Origin: JBKECY01 sp047975025 | GTDB lineage: Bacteria; Bacillota; Clostridia; Lachnospirales; Lachnospiraceae | Reading direction: 5' to 3' | Length of the DNA stretch: 9,814 nt | Assembly (NCBI GenBank): GCA_047975025.1 | Contig: JBKECY010000059.1 | Location: 1 to 9,814, forward strand | In this document: positions 1 through 6,399 of the stretch, piece by piece | Layout of the letters: every line of letters begins with the position of its first letter | How positions within the stretch are numbered: position 1 is the stretch's first letter | The notes under the pieces: model-generated | What the model saw: the letters and a program-made list of their open reading frames with translations, nothing else | What the model was told of the DNA's origin: nothing | Databases searched by the model: none | Position numbers and translations under genes: made by a program

Positions 1-228
1 TTTGTCGAGGGATTGAACAGCGTGATACGCTCTATCTCCGATGAGGGGCGTGGGTATGACTTTGATATACTGCGTGGTAAGGTGCTTCTGTCAGCAGGGC
101 GAAAGGTCGAAACTCCTAAAACGAATTTTGACGTTATGGCTCACTTTGACAGGGCGTATATCAAGGATTATGGAGTGCAATTTGAGGACATTCACGAAGC
201 AATAAAAAAGGGGTTCTTTCGGGTCTAA
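1..228 (+). CDS. ISL3-like transposase, C-terminal part
   Basis: This is the last 75 codons of a transposase, open from the first base of the window in frame 1 and stopping with TAA at 226-228. It begins FVEGLNSVIRSI and continues with RGYDFDILRGKVLL. The pattern (F/Y)-V/I-E-G-x-N-x-x-I followed by a G-Y/F-x-x-F-like stretch is the C-terminal signature of ISL3-family DDE transposases, where the Glu is the last catalytic acid (family knowledge). The rest of the gene lies left of the window, so catalytic competence cannot be judged. The stop codon falls in the loop of a terminal hairpin and lies 23 bases inside the element end. The ISL3 assignment is by motif recall, supported by the GGGCTCTTCC-type terminus. 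Another DDE family with a similar tail is possible. Confidence 0.68.
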   Translation, partial: FVEGLNSVIRSISDEGRGYDFDILRGKVLLSAGRKVETPKTNFDVMAHFDRAYIKDYGVQFEDIHEAIKKGFFRV

Positions 229-421
229 CCACCACGAACTTGGAAGAGCCCAAAAGCCATATCCCGAAAATACAAATTGCCAATCCGGTCCGCGTCAGTC
301 TTTTCTGCAACAGCAAGGGTTTCCTTTTGTCAAACGGAAGATCGTTTTTATTATTTTTAAAAACCAGAAAAAATCCGAACAAAGCGATGACGAGTGAAGC
401 AAATAATGAAATGTATCTCAT
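161..421 (-). pseudogene. Small two-helix membrane protein, 3' end replaced by IS
   Basis: The reading frame starts at ATG 419-421, with GAAAGGAATG as a possible ribosome site about 10 bases upstream. The host-derived part covers about 56 residues (421-254). It has a hydrophobic helix at residues 3-21 (YISLFASLVIALFGFFLVF), a basic loop (KNNKNDLPFDKRKP), and the start of a second helix (GLAICIFGIWLL). From residue 57 the frame runs into the insertion sequence, and the remaining 30 or so residues are read antisense through the IS end. The native C-terminus is therefore lost, and the ORF to 161 is a chimera. It is the third gene of a - strand operon, 47 bases after the preceding membrane protein. 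No family was recognised. Whether the truncated product is stable is unknown. Confidence 0.55.
211..251 (+). repeat. Hairpin within the IS terminal repeat
   Basis: Bases 211-224 can pair with 238-251 as RNA in a 14-bp stem containing four G-U wobbles, around a 13-base loop (225-237). The loop contains the transposase stop codon. As DNA, it is an imperfect subterminal inverted repeat at the element tip. No T-run follows, so a classical intrinsic terminator is not indicated. It may block read-through structurally, or it may simply reflect transposase binding sites. Confidence 0.5.
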
Positions 422-468
422 ACTGTATCATTCCTTTCGCTTTTGCATAGAGCATACTGCAGGGGGCA

Positions 469-738
469 TCAAGCCTGTTTACGCCCCATGACAATATGGT
501 TGATAACAGAGGATAGAAATAAGCTTCCGCAAAAAGCGCCTCCCATATAGGCCAATAGCGAATAATCAAGCAGTCCGCAAACGACTAACAGAGCAAGCGG
601 AAGAGGAAATTTCAGGAGCATCAGTTTCGCGATATTGGGATTCTCGGATCGCTCGAGAGGTTTCAGCGTGTATCGCATAATAAAAAACTGCCCTACACCT
701 CCTGCAATGCCGATGAGTATTGTAATAAGTATATTCAT
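469..738 (-). CDS. Small three-helix integral membrane protein, unknown function
   Basis: This 89-residue protein is almost wholly hydrophobic. Helices are visible at about residues 3-20 (ILITILIGIAGGVGQFF), 42-62 (KFPLPLALLVVCGLLDYSLL) and 63-84 (AYMGGAFCGSLFLSSVINHI), with a short charged linker (KPLERSENPNIAK) after the first and a basic tail GRKQA. Its ATG lies two bases past the darA-like stop codon. The GAGG inside the end of darA serves as its ribosome site, so the two are probably translationally coupled. Size and layout resemble small accessory subunits such as ATP synthase subunit I/AtpR-like proteins, but I see no decisive motif and no ATP synthase genes nearby. I therefore leave the function open. 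Confidence 0.7.
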   Translation of the reverse strand: MNILITILIGIAGGVGQFFIMRYTLKPLERSENPNIAKLMLLKFPLPLALLVVCGLLDYSLLAYMGGAFCGSLFLSSVINHIVMGRKQA

Positions 739-740
739 AA

Positions 741-1055
741 TCAGAACCTCATAAATTGCTCACAATCAAGGACAAAAACAGTGGCGCCTCCGACTTTTAC
801 TTCGGTAGGCGGGGAATCAACACCATCGAGGGAGGGTGTCTGGATGAGTCTTACGCGGCTGTGGGAATACTTATCGATGATGGCGAGTGCCACCTCAAGA
901 TTCTCAGCCTCAATGCCTACAATAATTGTCACATTCCCTTCTTTTAGCAGTCCGCCGGTAGAAGTTAATTTGGTCGAGGAGTAACCTTGTTTCGTCAAAT
1001 GTTTGATTACACTGGCGACATCATCAGGGCTAATGATAGCTACAATTAGTTTCAT
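741..1055 (-). CDS. darA: PII-like cyclic-di-AMP receptor (DarA/PstA family)
   Basis: This is a 104-residue cytosolic protein, close to the usual family length of about 109. It starts MKLIVAII, has the family core STKLTSTGGLLKEGN at residues 27-41 followed by VTIIVGIE, and ends VGGATVFVLDCEQFMRF, matching the conserved VGGATVFVL strand of YaaQ/DarA/PstA proteins. These form PII-like trimers that bind cyclic-di-AMP at subunit interfaces. The downstream target of DarA is not firmly established (family knowledge). The start is fixed by GGAGG at about 1063-1067 upstream of ATG 1053-1055. Two positions differ from the usual sequence as I remember it: a Ser where Arg commonly precedes A-T-K, and Leu instead of Phe in GGFLR. 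Ligand affinity might differ. It heads a three-gene - strand operon with small membrane proteins. Confidence 0.88.
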   Translation of the reverse strand: MKLIVAIISPDDVASVIKHLTKQGYSSTKLTSTGGLLKEGNVTIIVGIEAENLEVALAIIDKYSHSRVRLIQTPSLDGVDSPPTEVKVGGATVFVLDCEQFMRF

Positions 1056-1082
1056 AAGCTTGCCTCCAATCGAATAGCTGCT

Positions 1083-1097
1083 TCTTACTTAGTAAGA
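1083..1097. promoter_or_regulatory. 15-bp palindrome near the darA operon start point
   Basis: TCTTACT-T-AGTAAGA is a perfect dyad (7-bp arms, 1-base centre). It sits directly downstream of the - strand -10 element, over the predicted transcription start. This position and shape suit an operator for a dimeric repressor, but no regulator gene is present in the window. Chance cannot be excluded in AT-rich DNA. Confidence 0.4.
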
Positions 1098-1099
1098 TA

Positions 1100-1128
1100 A
1101 GTATAACATCTCTAAGGGGTGGGGTCTA
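1100..1128 (-). promoter_or_regulatory. Promoter of the darA-like operon
   Basis: On the - strand, TAGACC (1128-1123) lies 17 bases upstream of TATACT (1105-1100). A TG one base before the -10 makes it an extended -10 element. The expected start point is near 1093, about 38 bases before the ATG. The AT-only inverted repeat just upstream (1128-1151) is placed where an UP element would be. Confidence 0.6.
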
Positions 1129-1151
1129 TTAAATATTGAAAAATATTTAAT
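1128..1151. repeat. AT-only inverted repeat with GAAA loop
   Basis: ATTAAATATT (1128-1137) and AATATTTAAT (1142-1151) are perfect complements around a GAAA tetraloop, followed on the + strand by TTTT. The stem has no G-C pairs, so it would be a weak terminator. Its location just upstream of the darA -35 box suggests an UP-element-like or regulator-binding role. It could also be a weak barrier between the divergent units. Confidence 0.4.
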
Positions 1152-1428
1152 TTTTGAGAAATAAATTGGTAGTATTGACGTATGGATAAAGGACGGAAGA
1201 AGTAAGGGGCAAATATATGCTGATATTTAATGTTCGAATATTGAGAAAAATGAAATGTTAGATAAATAGTACCGGATTGGAATTCTTTTGATCTGCCATA
1301 AAGAGGTGTGTTACTTGCGGCGGCAATAATCATGCTGTTCTAAATAAGATTAAAGGGAAACGGAAAATGACCAAGTAAAACTCCAGACAAAAGAATGCAC
1401 TTATTTCGTAAAACATAGCATTTAAATA

Positions 1429-1457
1429 TTGACTCATTTTATCGAATATGCCATAAT
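1429..1457 (+). promoter_or_regulatory. Promoter of the pilus operon
   Basis: TTGACT (1429-1434) and CATAAT (1452-1457) are 17 bases apart, each one mismatch from the sigma-A consensus. TG at 1449-1450 gives an extended -10. A start near 1464 would leave about 128 bases of leader. This is the best + strand promoter between the divergent genes. Confidence 0.6.
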
Positions 1458-1574
1458 AAATCCAGATGAAAGATGCGTAACTTTACCTTATGAATCGAGC
1501 GATACCGTACTAAAAACGTCAAGTTATACGTTATTATGACATACCATGAGGTTTCTATGAGACAGTGTCTTACT

Positions 1575-1581
1575 AGGGGGG
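1575..1581 (+). promoter_or_regulatory. Ribosome binding site of the adhesin gene
   Basis: AGGGGGG lies 10 bases before ATG 1592 and fixes that start. It is a run of six Gs rather than AGGAGG, preceded by the AGACAGTGTCT palindrome (1560-1570), which could fold close to it. Confidence 0.65.
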
Positions 1582-1591
1582 ATAAGCATAT

Positions 1592-4500
1592 ATGAGAACA
1601 CGTAAATGGAAAAAAGTTTTTTCAGTTGTACTCTGCGTTGTGCTATTTGTGAGTGTGCTTAGCTTCACTCCGAAAAACGCAACAGAAGAGACGAAAGCAG
1701 ATGCCAATCTCACGCAAAACGTGATTTGGGGTGTTGGCGGGATTGGGAATCCAACCAGTACAGCATCCGGGTCCGCACAATGGTCAGGAAGCAAGGTTTT
1801 GTATGGTGGGACAGAGTGCCTTGTTCTGGACAAAGACGGGAACTTAGGGGGCTATTCTTCTCTGCCGGGAAGTATGTTGCTGACAACGGCTGATGTACAG
1901 GGGGGTTTTTCTTTTGGTGCTGCAACAGCTACGGCAGATTGGTCAACAAGTCAGATACGGGAATATCTGAATTCACAAGGATATTATAGTACGTTGACAC
2001 AGACTGAAAAAGAAAGCTTATCTGCGACACCGATTAATCAGGGAAATACAGCCAATGGACAAACCTTTGGCTACCCCAGCAGCGCGACCGAAGATGCGCT
2101 GTTTCTTCTGGACTTAAATGATGTAGGCTATGCGGGATTTACAGCTTTTGGATTCTCGGATAACAGTGTAAGATCTAAAGGCGCTAATTGGTGGCTTCGA
2201 TCTTCCGGAGAAGTTGAAAGTCAGGCGGCTTATATTAATGAGGCAGGGGAAGCTGTTGCAGCCGGAGCAGATGTTTCCGGTGAGTTGGGGGTGCGCCCGG
2301 CATTTAATATTGATCTTTCAAAGATATTATTCACATCGGTTTCTGGATTTGAAAAGTCTGCATTTTCTGTTTTGGGAAGTGACAATACTCCTGAATCAGT
2401 TCAGAAGCTGACCTTACGAGATTCGGACATTTCGTTTGCTGCAACCCTGCCGACAACAGGAATTCTGGGGCAGAGCCTGGCAGTAACAGTGGACACGGCG
2501 GGAACGGGAAGCTACACTCAGACCTCAGCAGCACTTATCGATGAGAATTCAACGGTGGTTGCCTATGGTCAGATAGGAGAGGCAGGCGTTGGAGAAAAAA
2601 GTTTTGTAATCCCGGAAGAGCTGGCAGAGGGTACTTATTCTCTCTATGTGTTTGAAGAGCAGGTAAATGGCGGGAGCCAGACAGATTATGCCAGCCAGAC
2701 TGCAGCGGGGACAATCGAAATCACTGAGGCAGCGGCCGTTTCTGAAGAATCTGAGATTACTGTGAGCCCGGAAAGTCTGGAATTTACGACAATGAATCTT
2801 GATTACACCCAGCCGGATGCACAAGAAGTGACAGTTACTAATTCAGGAAACGGGGAAGTGACATTAATTCAGCCAACGGCAGCAGATTACGTTGTAGGGG
2901 AACTTTCGGCATTAACCCTTGCAGGCGGTGAGAGTGCTGTTTTTACAGTACAGCCCAAAGCAGATCTGGAGGCAGGAGAATATACAGAAGAAATCACAAT
3001 ATCGTCAGAAGAAGGAGCCAGTGCAGTAATCAGTGCGTCCTTTGAAGTGTTGGAGATAAATGCATTACCTGCCGCAGGCGAAGTACAGATTCTGGCAGCA
3101 GGAACAGGAACTCTGTTAGATCCCTATCTCATACAAAATGTGACAGATCTTACACAGCTGGCGACAGATGTAAACGGGGGTACTACCTACGCCGGCGAAT
3201 ATTTTAAAGTGACCGCAAACATTGATATTTCGTCAATTACAAATTGGGCAGGTATTGGAAATACTACCAGAGCATTTTCAGGAATATTGGATGGGCAGGG
3301 ATACACTATTTCCGGTTTAAAAGGAACCAGGTCTGTCGGTGAATATGGTTTGTGTGGCAGGACAAATGGGGCAACAATTAGAAATGTGAATCTAAAGCTT
3401 GGCGGTGATATCTCAGGCCCCACAGATACCGGTGCTTTTGTCGGAAGAGCGCTTAGAGGAACTGTATTTGAAAATTGCAATGTAGATGGTGCAGGGTATA
3501 CTGTAAGGGTAACAGGAGGCGGACGTGCGGGAGGTTTTGCAGGCTGGACGAATGAGCTTTTAACTAGTGATGCTGCAGTGGTTTTTAGAAATTGTACTGT
3601 AACAAATATCAGTACATCAACTTCAGGAAATTATTCTGCTGGATTTATTGGAGTGGCCAATAATGCGACAATCGTTAATTGCACAGTTACAAATGCAACG
3701 GGGAACACGAATAACGCAACAGGGTCTTATGCAGGAGGGTTTCTCGGAGCAGCACTCGGAACTTCAACTATTACGTCAAGTTATGTAACCAGCCCAAATG
3801 TAAGTGCGTCTGCTTCATATGCAGGAGGTTTTGCAGGGGTACTCTATGGATCTTCTTCGGTGACTTCTTGCTATGTATCGAATCCAAATTCAACAGCAGG
3901 GTATTATGTAGGGGGATTTTCAGGTGTTATTTATGAATCAGCGCAGGTTTTGAATTCATACACAGCAGGAGGCAAGGCTCTTAGATCAGGAGGCGGTTAC
4001 AGTGCCGGCGGTTTTACTGGAGATTTGTATGAAGCCGCCAAAGTGACCAACTGCTATTCACAGACGGATGTAGAAGATTATAGGACAGGAAATGCAAACA
4101 GTAGTTCCGGAGGGTTTGCAGGTTATGTAAGGGATACGGCTGTTGCGCAAAACTGCTATGCAACAGGAAGCGTTTTAATCTCCAATAGTGCGGTAGGTGT
4201 ATACCAAGTAGGTGGATTTACAGGATATAAAGATGGGGCAGGGAGTATTATAAATTGTTATAGTACCGGGACTGTCAGCGTGCCTGCATCAAGTACTTGG
4301 ACCGGAGGCTTTATTGGTTATTATGTTGCAGGAACAATCACGAACAATTACTTTGATAAAACGACTACACGTTTGACTGCGGCGACAGGTGGAGGTTCCT
4401 CTTCCGGAATTACCGGACTTACAACCAAACAAATGATTTTGATGAATAGTTATTCTTCATGGGGCATGGTCGATAACTTCTTGGGAGCCGCCAATCCGAA

Positions 4501-6331
4501 AGGAACAAACGCATCTCCTTGGTATATCGACGATGATATGACTTATCCTTACTTATATTATCAATATGATGGACATAGCGAGACGGAGACGAATTATAAT
4601 CTGGGCGGGACCTTTTATCAGGATAATACGAGTCTTGGACAAAGAAGAGCAGACTTTTCGGTAACCAAAAGCAATCTGCCGCTTAAAGTAATCTCCGCAG
4701 GAGCAGTCAAAGCGTATATGCCATATTTAGGGGTAAGCAGATATGATATTAGCTCAACCGCATACACGAATGTGCCCGGAGCCGCATATAATACGGGACT
4801 TCTGTATTCCTTAGGCAGCATTTCCAGTACGAATATCATTGCCTTTGCCTCTGTGCCTACGATTCAGAAAAGCTCGAATCGAACGACGTGGAATGTAGAT
4901 GATGAGACTACCTATACCTGGGTCGGAGATACCATTACCTATACGCTGGTAGTATCTAATCTCAGTACGGAAGCAGATTTTACAGATGTAGTGATTACGG
5001 ATAATATTAACACGAATTTGGAGTTGCTGGAGGATAGTATTACTATAAATCCCGGAACGGCCTATAATGCGGATACGGCTGAAACCTTGACGACAGAGAC
5101 CGCAGCTAAGCCTTATTATAGTACCGCAAGCGGCAAACTGTATCTCTATCTGAATGATATGCCAAAAGTGAGCAGTACCACCGGGGATATAACGAGCTAT
5201 ACGATTACCTACAAGGTATACGTGAATAAAGAAGCCGCTTCCTCCTTTACAACGGCAACGACCTATACGGGTGATATTGAAAATACCGGAACACTGGCAG
5301 GTAATCTCGTGTATCCGGATACACCGTTGACACCGGTTCCTTTTCAGACATCCTTTACTGACGGAAACGAAGATCCGGTCTATGATGTATGTCTGTTCGA
5401 ATTTACCAAGACAGACCTTTCCGGGGAGCAGGTATTAGAGGATGCAGAGTTTTCGGCCTATTACTGGACGGGAGTATCCGCTCCGAGCGGGTTGGTGGAC
5501 TCGACCAATATAACAACAGATATTTCAGTTGCCAATAAGTGGTATCTCTGTGATTCCCAAGTGTCAGATGATGAGGGGATCGTCACAATGCGGCTTGGCA
5601 AGTATCCGACAAGTTATGCAGGGTATTTTCAATTGGTTGAAGAACAGGCACCTCTTGGATATACAACGCCCACAGGGCAGTGGCTGTTACATGTGAATAG
5701 CATAGCGTATGTTGATTCCATTTCGACCATTCAGTCGACAGGAAGCACAGAGAGCTTTACAACCACCACTAAGGCAGTGACTGTATCCGAGATATCCTAC
5801 ACAGTTATAGATACAGCGGCATTGGCCAATAAGAGTGTTGCCGGTTCAGTCACAATTAAAAAGTATGGTGAGTCCAATGAGCCTGTGGCAGGTGCTGAAT
5901 TTACAATAGAGAGATATAATACTGCGAACAGTACATGGGTCTATATCTTATATGATGATACAGAGGATGCATGGGAAGACTGGGTAAGCGGTGAGTATTA
6001 TACGCAGACGACAGTGACCGCAGGAGGAGTTGCCAGTACGGTGTTTGCCGGTTTGCCGATAGGAAAATACAGGTTTACAGAGGTAGCAGCACCTGAGGGG
6101 TACGAATTACTGAAAGCGCCTTTTGAAGGCGTCATTCCTACCATTGGACAGGATGACGTGCCGGTATATGATATAACCTTTGAAGTCCGGGATAATCTGG
6201 CACTTCAGCTGCCCGCAGCGGGTGGAACCGGCAGTATTATGAGGGTGCTCCCTGCGTTGGGAGGCGGGCTCCTGTTCGTTGGCATTGCTGGTGTGCTGTG
6301 GCGCAGAAAGAGAAAGAAATATATTTTCTAG
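1592..6331 (+). CDS. Large sortase-anchored adhesin / probable tip pilin
   Basis: This 1579-residue secreted, wall-anchored protein starts with a signal peptide (basic RTRKWKK, then a hydrophobic core at about 9-25; cleavage is possible after A38 in KADA). Residues about 45-250 look like a DUF6273 domain: IREYLN at 122-127, LFLLDLND at 170-177, NWWLRSS at 199-205 and GVRPAFNIDL at 233-242. Ig-like segments follow (about 275-380), including a Hydin-like one at about 385-490 (TVSPESLEF...VTVTNSG). Residues about 503-930 form a GLUG/M26-type repeat region with an opening GTLLDPYLI...FSGILDGQGYTISGL and about ten (G)GF(A/S/T/I)G units, predicted beta-helical. A D2-like isopeptide domain lies at about 1087-1240 (candidate K1093). 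SpaA/Cna-B domains lie at about 1263-1370 (K1273, E1350 in LVEEQAP) and 1419-1535 (K1423/1424, E1497 in FTEVAAP). The C-terminus has LPAAG at 1540-1544, a hydrophobic helix and an RRKRKK tail. No YPKN pilin motif was seen, which suits a tip or accessory subunit rather than the backbone. The protein is first in the pilus operon. Its ligand is unknown. Confidence 0.88.
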   Translation: MRTRKWKKVFSVVLCVVLFVSVLSFTPKNATEETKADANLTQNVIWGVGGIGNPTSTASGSAQWSGSKVLYGGTECLVLDKDGNLGGYSSLPGSMLLTTADVQGGFSFGAATATADWSTSQIREYLNSQGYYSTLTQTEKESLSATPINQGNTANGQTFGYPSSATEDALFLLDLNDVGYAGFTAFGFSDNSVRSKGANWWLRSSGEVESQAAYINEAGEAVAAGADVSGELGVRPAFNIDLSKILFTSVSGFEKSAFSVLGSDNTPESVQKLTLRDSDISFAATLPTTGILGQSLAVTVDTAGTGSYTQTSAALIDENSTVVAYGQIGEAGVGEKSFVIPEELAEGTYSLYVFEEQVNGGSQTDYASQTAAGTIEITEAAAVSEESEITVSPESLEFTTMNLDYTQPDAQEVTVTNSGNGEVTLIQPTAADYVVGELSALTLAGGESAVFTVQPKADLEAGEYTEEITISSEEGASAVISASFEVLEINALPAAGEVQILAAGTGTLLDPYLIQNVTDLTQLATDVNGGTTYAGEYFKVTANIDISSITNWAGIGNTTRAFSGILDGQGYTISGLKGTRSVGEYGLCGRTNGATIRNVNLKLGGDISGPTDTGAFVGRALRGTVFENCNVDGAGYTVRVTGGGRAGGFAGWTNELLTSDAAVVFRNCTVTNISTSTSGNYSAGFIGVANNATIVNCTVTNATGNTNNATGSYAGGFLGAALGTSTITSSYVTSPNVSASASYAGGFAGVLYGSSSVTSCYVSNPNSTAGYYVGGFSGVIYESAQVLNSYTAGGKALRSGGGYSAGGFTGDLYEAAKVTNCYSQTDVEDYRTGNANSSSGGFAGYVRDTAVAQNCYATGSVLISNSAVGVYQVGGFTGYKDGAGSIINCYSTGTVSVPASSTWTGGFIGYYVAGTITNNYFDKTTTRLTAATGGGSSSGITGLTTKQMILMNSYSSWGMVDNFLGAANPKGTNASPWYIDDDMTYPYLYYQYDGHSETETNYNLGGTFYQDNTSLGQRRADFSVTKSNLPLKVISAGAVKAYMPYLGVSRYDISSTAYTNVPGAAYNTGLLYSLGSISSTNIIAFASVPTIQKSSNRTTWNVDDETTYTWVGDTITYTLVVSNLSTEADFTDVVITDNINTNLELLEDSITINPGTAYNADTAETLTTETAAKPYYSTASGKLYLYLNDMPKVSSTTGDITSYTITYKVYVNKEAASSFTTATTYTGDIENTGTLAGNLVYPDTPLTPVPFQTSFTDGNEDPVYDVCLFEFTKTDLSGEQVLEDAEFSAYYWTGVSAPSGLVDSTNITTDISVANKWYLCDSQVSDDEGIVTMRLGKYPTSYAGYFQLVEEQAPLGYTTPTGQWLLHVNSIAYVDSISTIQSTGSTESFTTTTKAVTVSEISYTVIDTAALANKSVAGSVTIKKYGESNEPVAGAEFTIERYNTANSTWVYILYDDTEDAWEDWVSGEYYTQTTVTAGGVASTVFAGLPIGKYRFTEVAAPEGYELLKAPFEGVIPTIGQDDVPVYDITFEVRDNLALQLPAAGGTGSIMRVLPALGGGLLFVGIAGVLWRRKRKKYIF
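3090..4380 (+). repeat. GLUG-type repeat region in the adhesin
   Basis: After the opening module, about ten degenerate units of roughly 30-35 residues each carry a GF core: TGAFVG, AGGFAG, SAGFIG, AGGFLG, AGGFAG, VGGFSG, AGGFTG, SGGFAG, VGGFTG and TGGFIG (near 3430, 3529, 3640, 3730, 3822, 3910, 4005, 4107, 4211 and 4303). Most are followed by a V-x-N/S-C/S-Y motif such as NCYATG. The units are similar in protein but diverged in DNA, so recent slippage expansion is not evident. Such repeats form right-handed beta-helical stalks in other surface proteins (inference). Confidence 0.75.
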
Positions 6332-6399
6332 GCGGAAGCTTGGTGATATATAGTAACAAGTGGGCATAGTATATTGATTCTATCAGGAAAGTGAAGATT

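Larger units (their letters stand above)
1..251 (+). mobile_element. Right end of an ISL3-like insertion sequence
   Basis: The transposase tail is followed by a G+C-richer terminus. Read inward on the - strand from 251, it begins GGGCTCTTCCAAGTTCGTGG, which resembles ISL3-family terminal repeats that start GG and contain CTCTT. The junction at 251/252 is inferred because the - strand membrane-protein gene stops looking like membrane protein at that point. The tail after it (SSKFVVVRPERTPF) is the back-translation of the IS end. ISL3 elements usually make 8-bp target duplications, which would make 252-259 (aaaagcca) the right-hand copy. The left end is outside the window, so this cannot be confirmed here. 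Confidence 0.6.
1129..1591. other. Long intergenic region between divergent operons
   Basis: About 460 AT-rich bases contain no convincing gene. What can be seen is the AT stem at 1128-1151, the pilus promoter at 1429-1457, and a leader of roughly 128 bases before the adhesin gene. A 14-codon ORF (1217-1261, MLIFNVRILRKMKC) is preceded by AAGGGG, but nothing else supports it. The leader holds a small dyad (AACGT 1515-1519 / ACGTT 1528-1532) and an 11-bp palindrome AGACAGTGTCT (1560-1570) just before the ribosome site. No tRNA, riboswitch core or repeat array was recognised. Confidence 0.6.

Noticed and set aside
240..491. Open frame on the + strand across the IS junction and membrane gene
   Set aside because: It lies antisense to the better-supported membrane gene, has no ribosome site and has no membrane or domain character of its own.
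1217..1261. A 14-codon + strand ORF preceded by AAGGGG
   Set aside because: It is too short to judge, no clear promoter precedes it, and it lies upstream of the predicted pilus start point, so a leader-peptide role is not supported.
1112..1333. A 73-codon - strand open frame in the intergenic region
   Set aside because: No ribosome site precedes its ATG, its composition looks like translated AT-rich DNA, and it would overlap the darA promoter and AT dyad.
3430..4330. Possible DNA-level tandem array or CRISPR-like repeat
   Set aside because: The periodicity is in protein (GGF units). The DNA copies are diverged, with no constant repeat and unique spacer arrangement.
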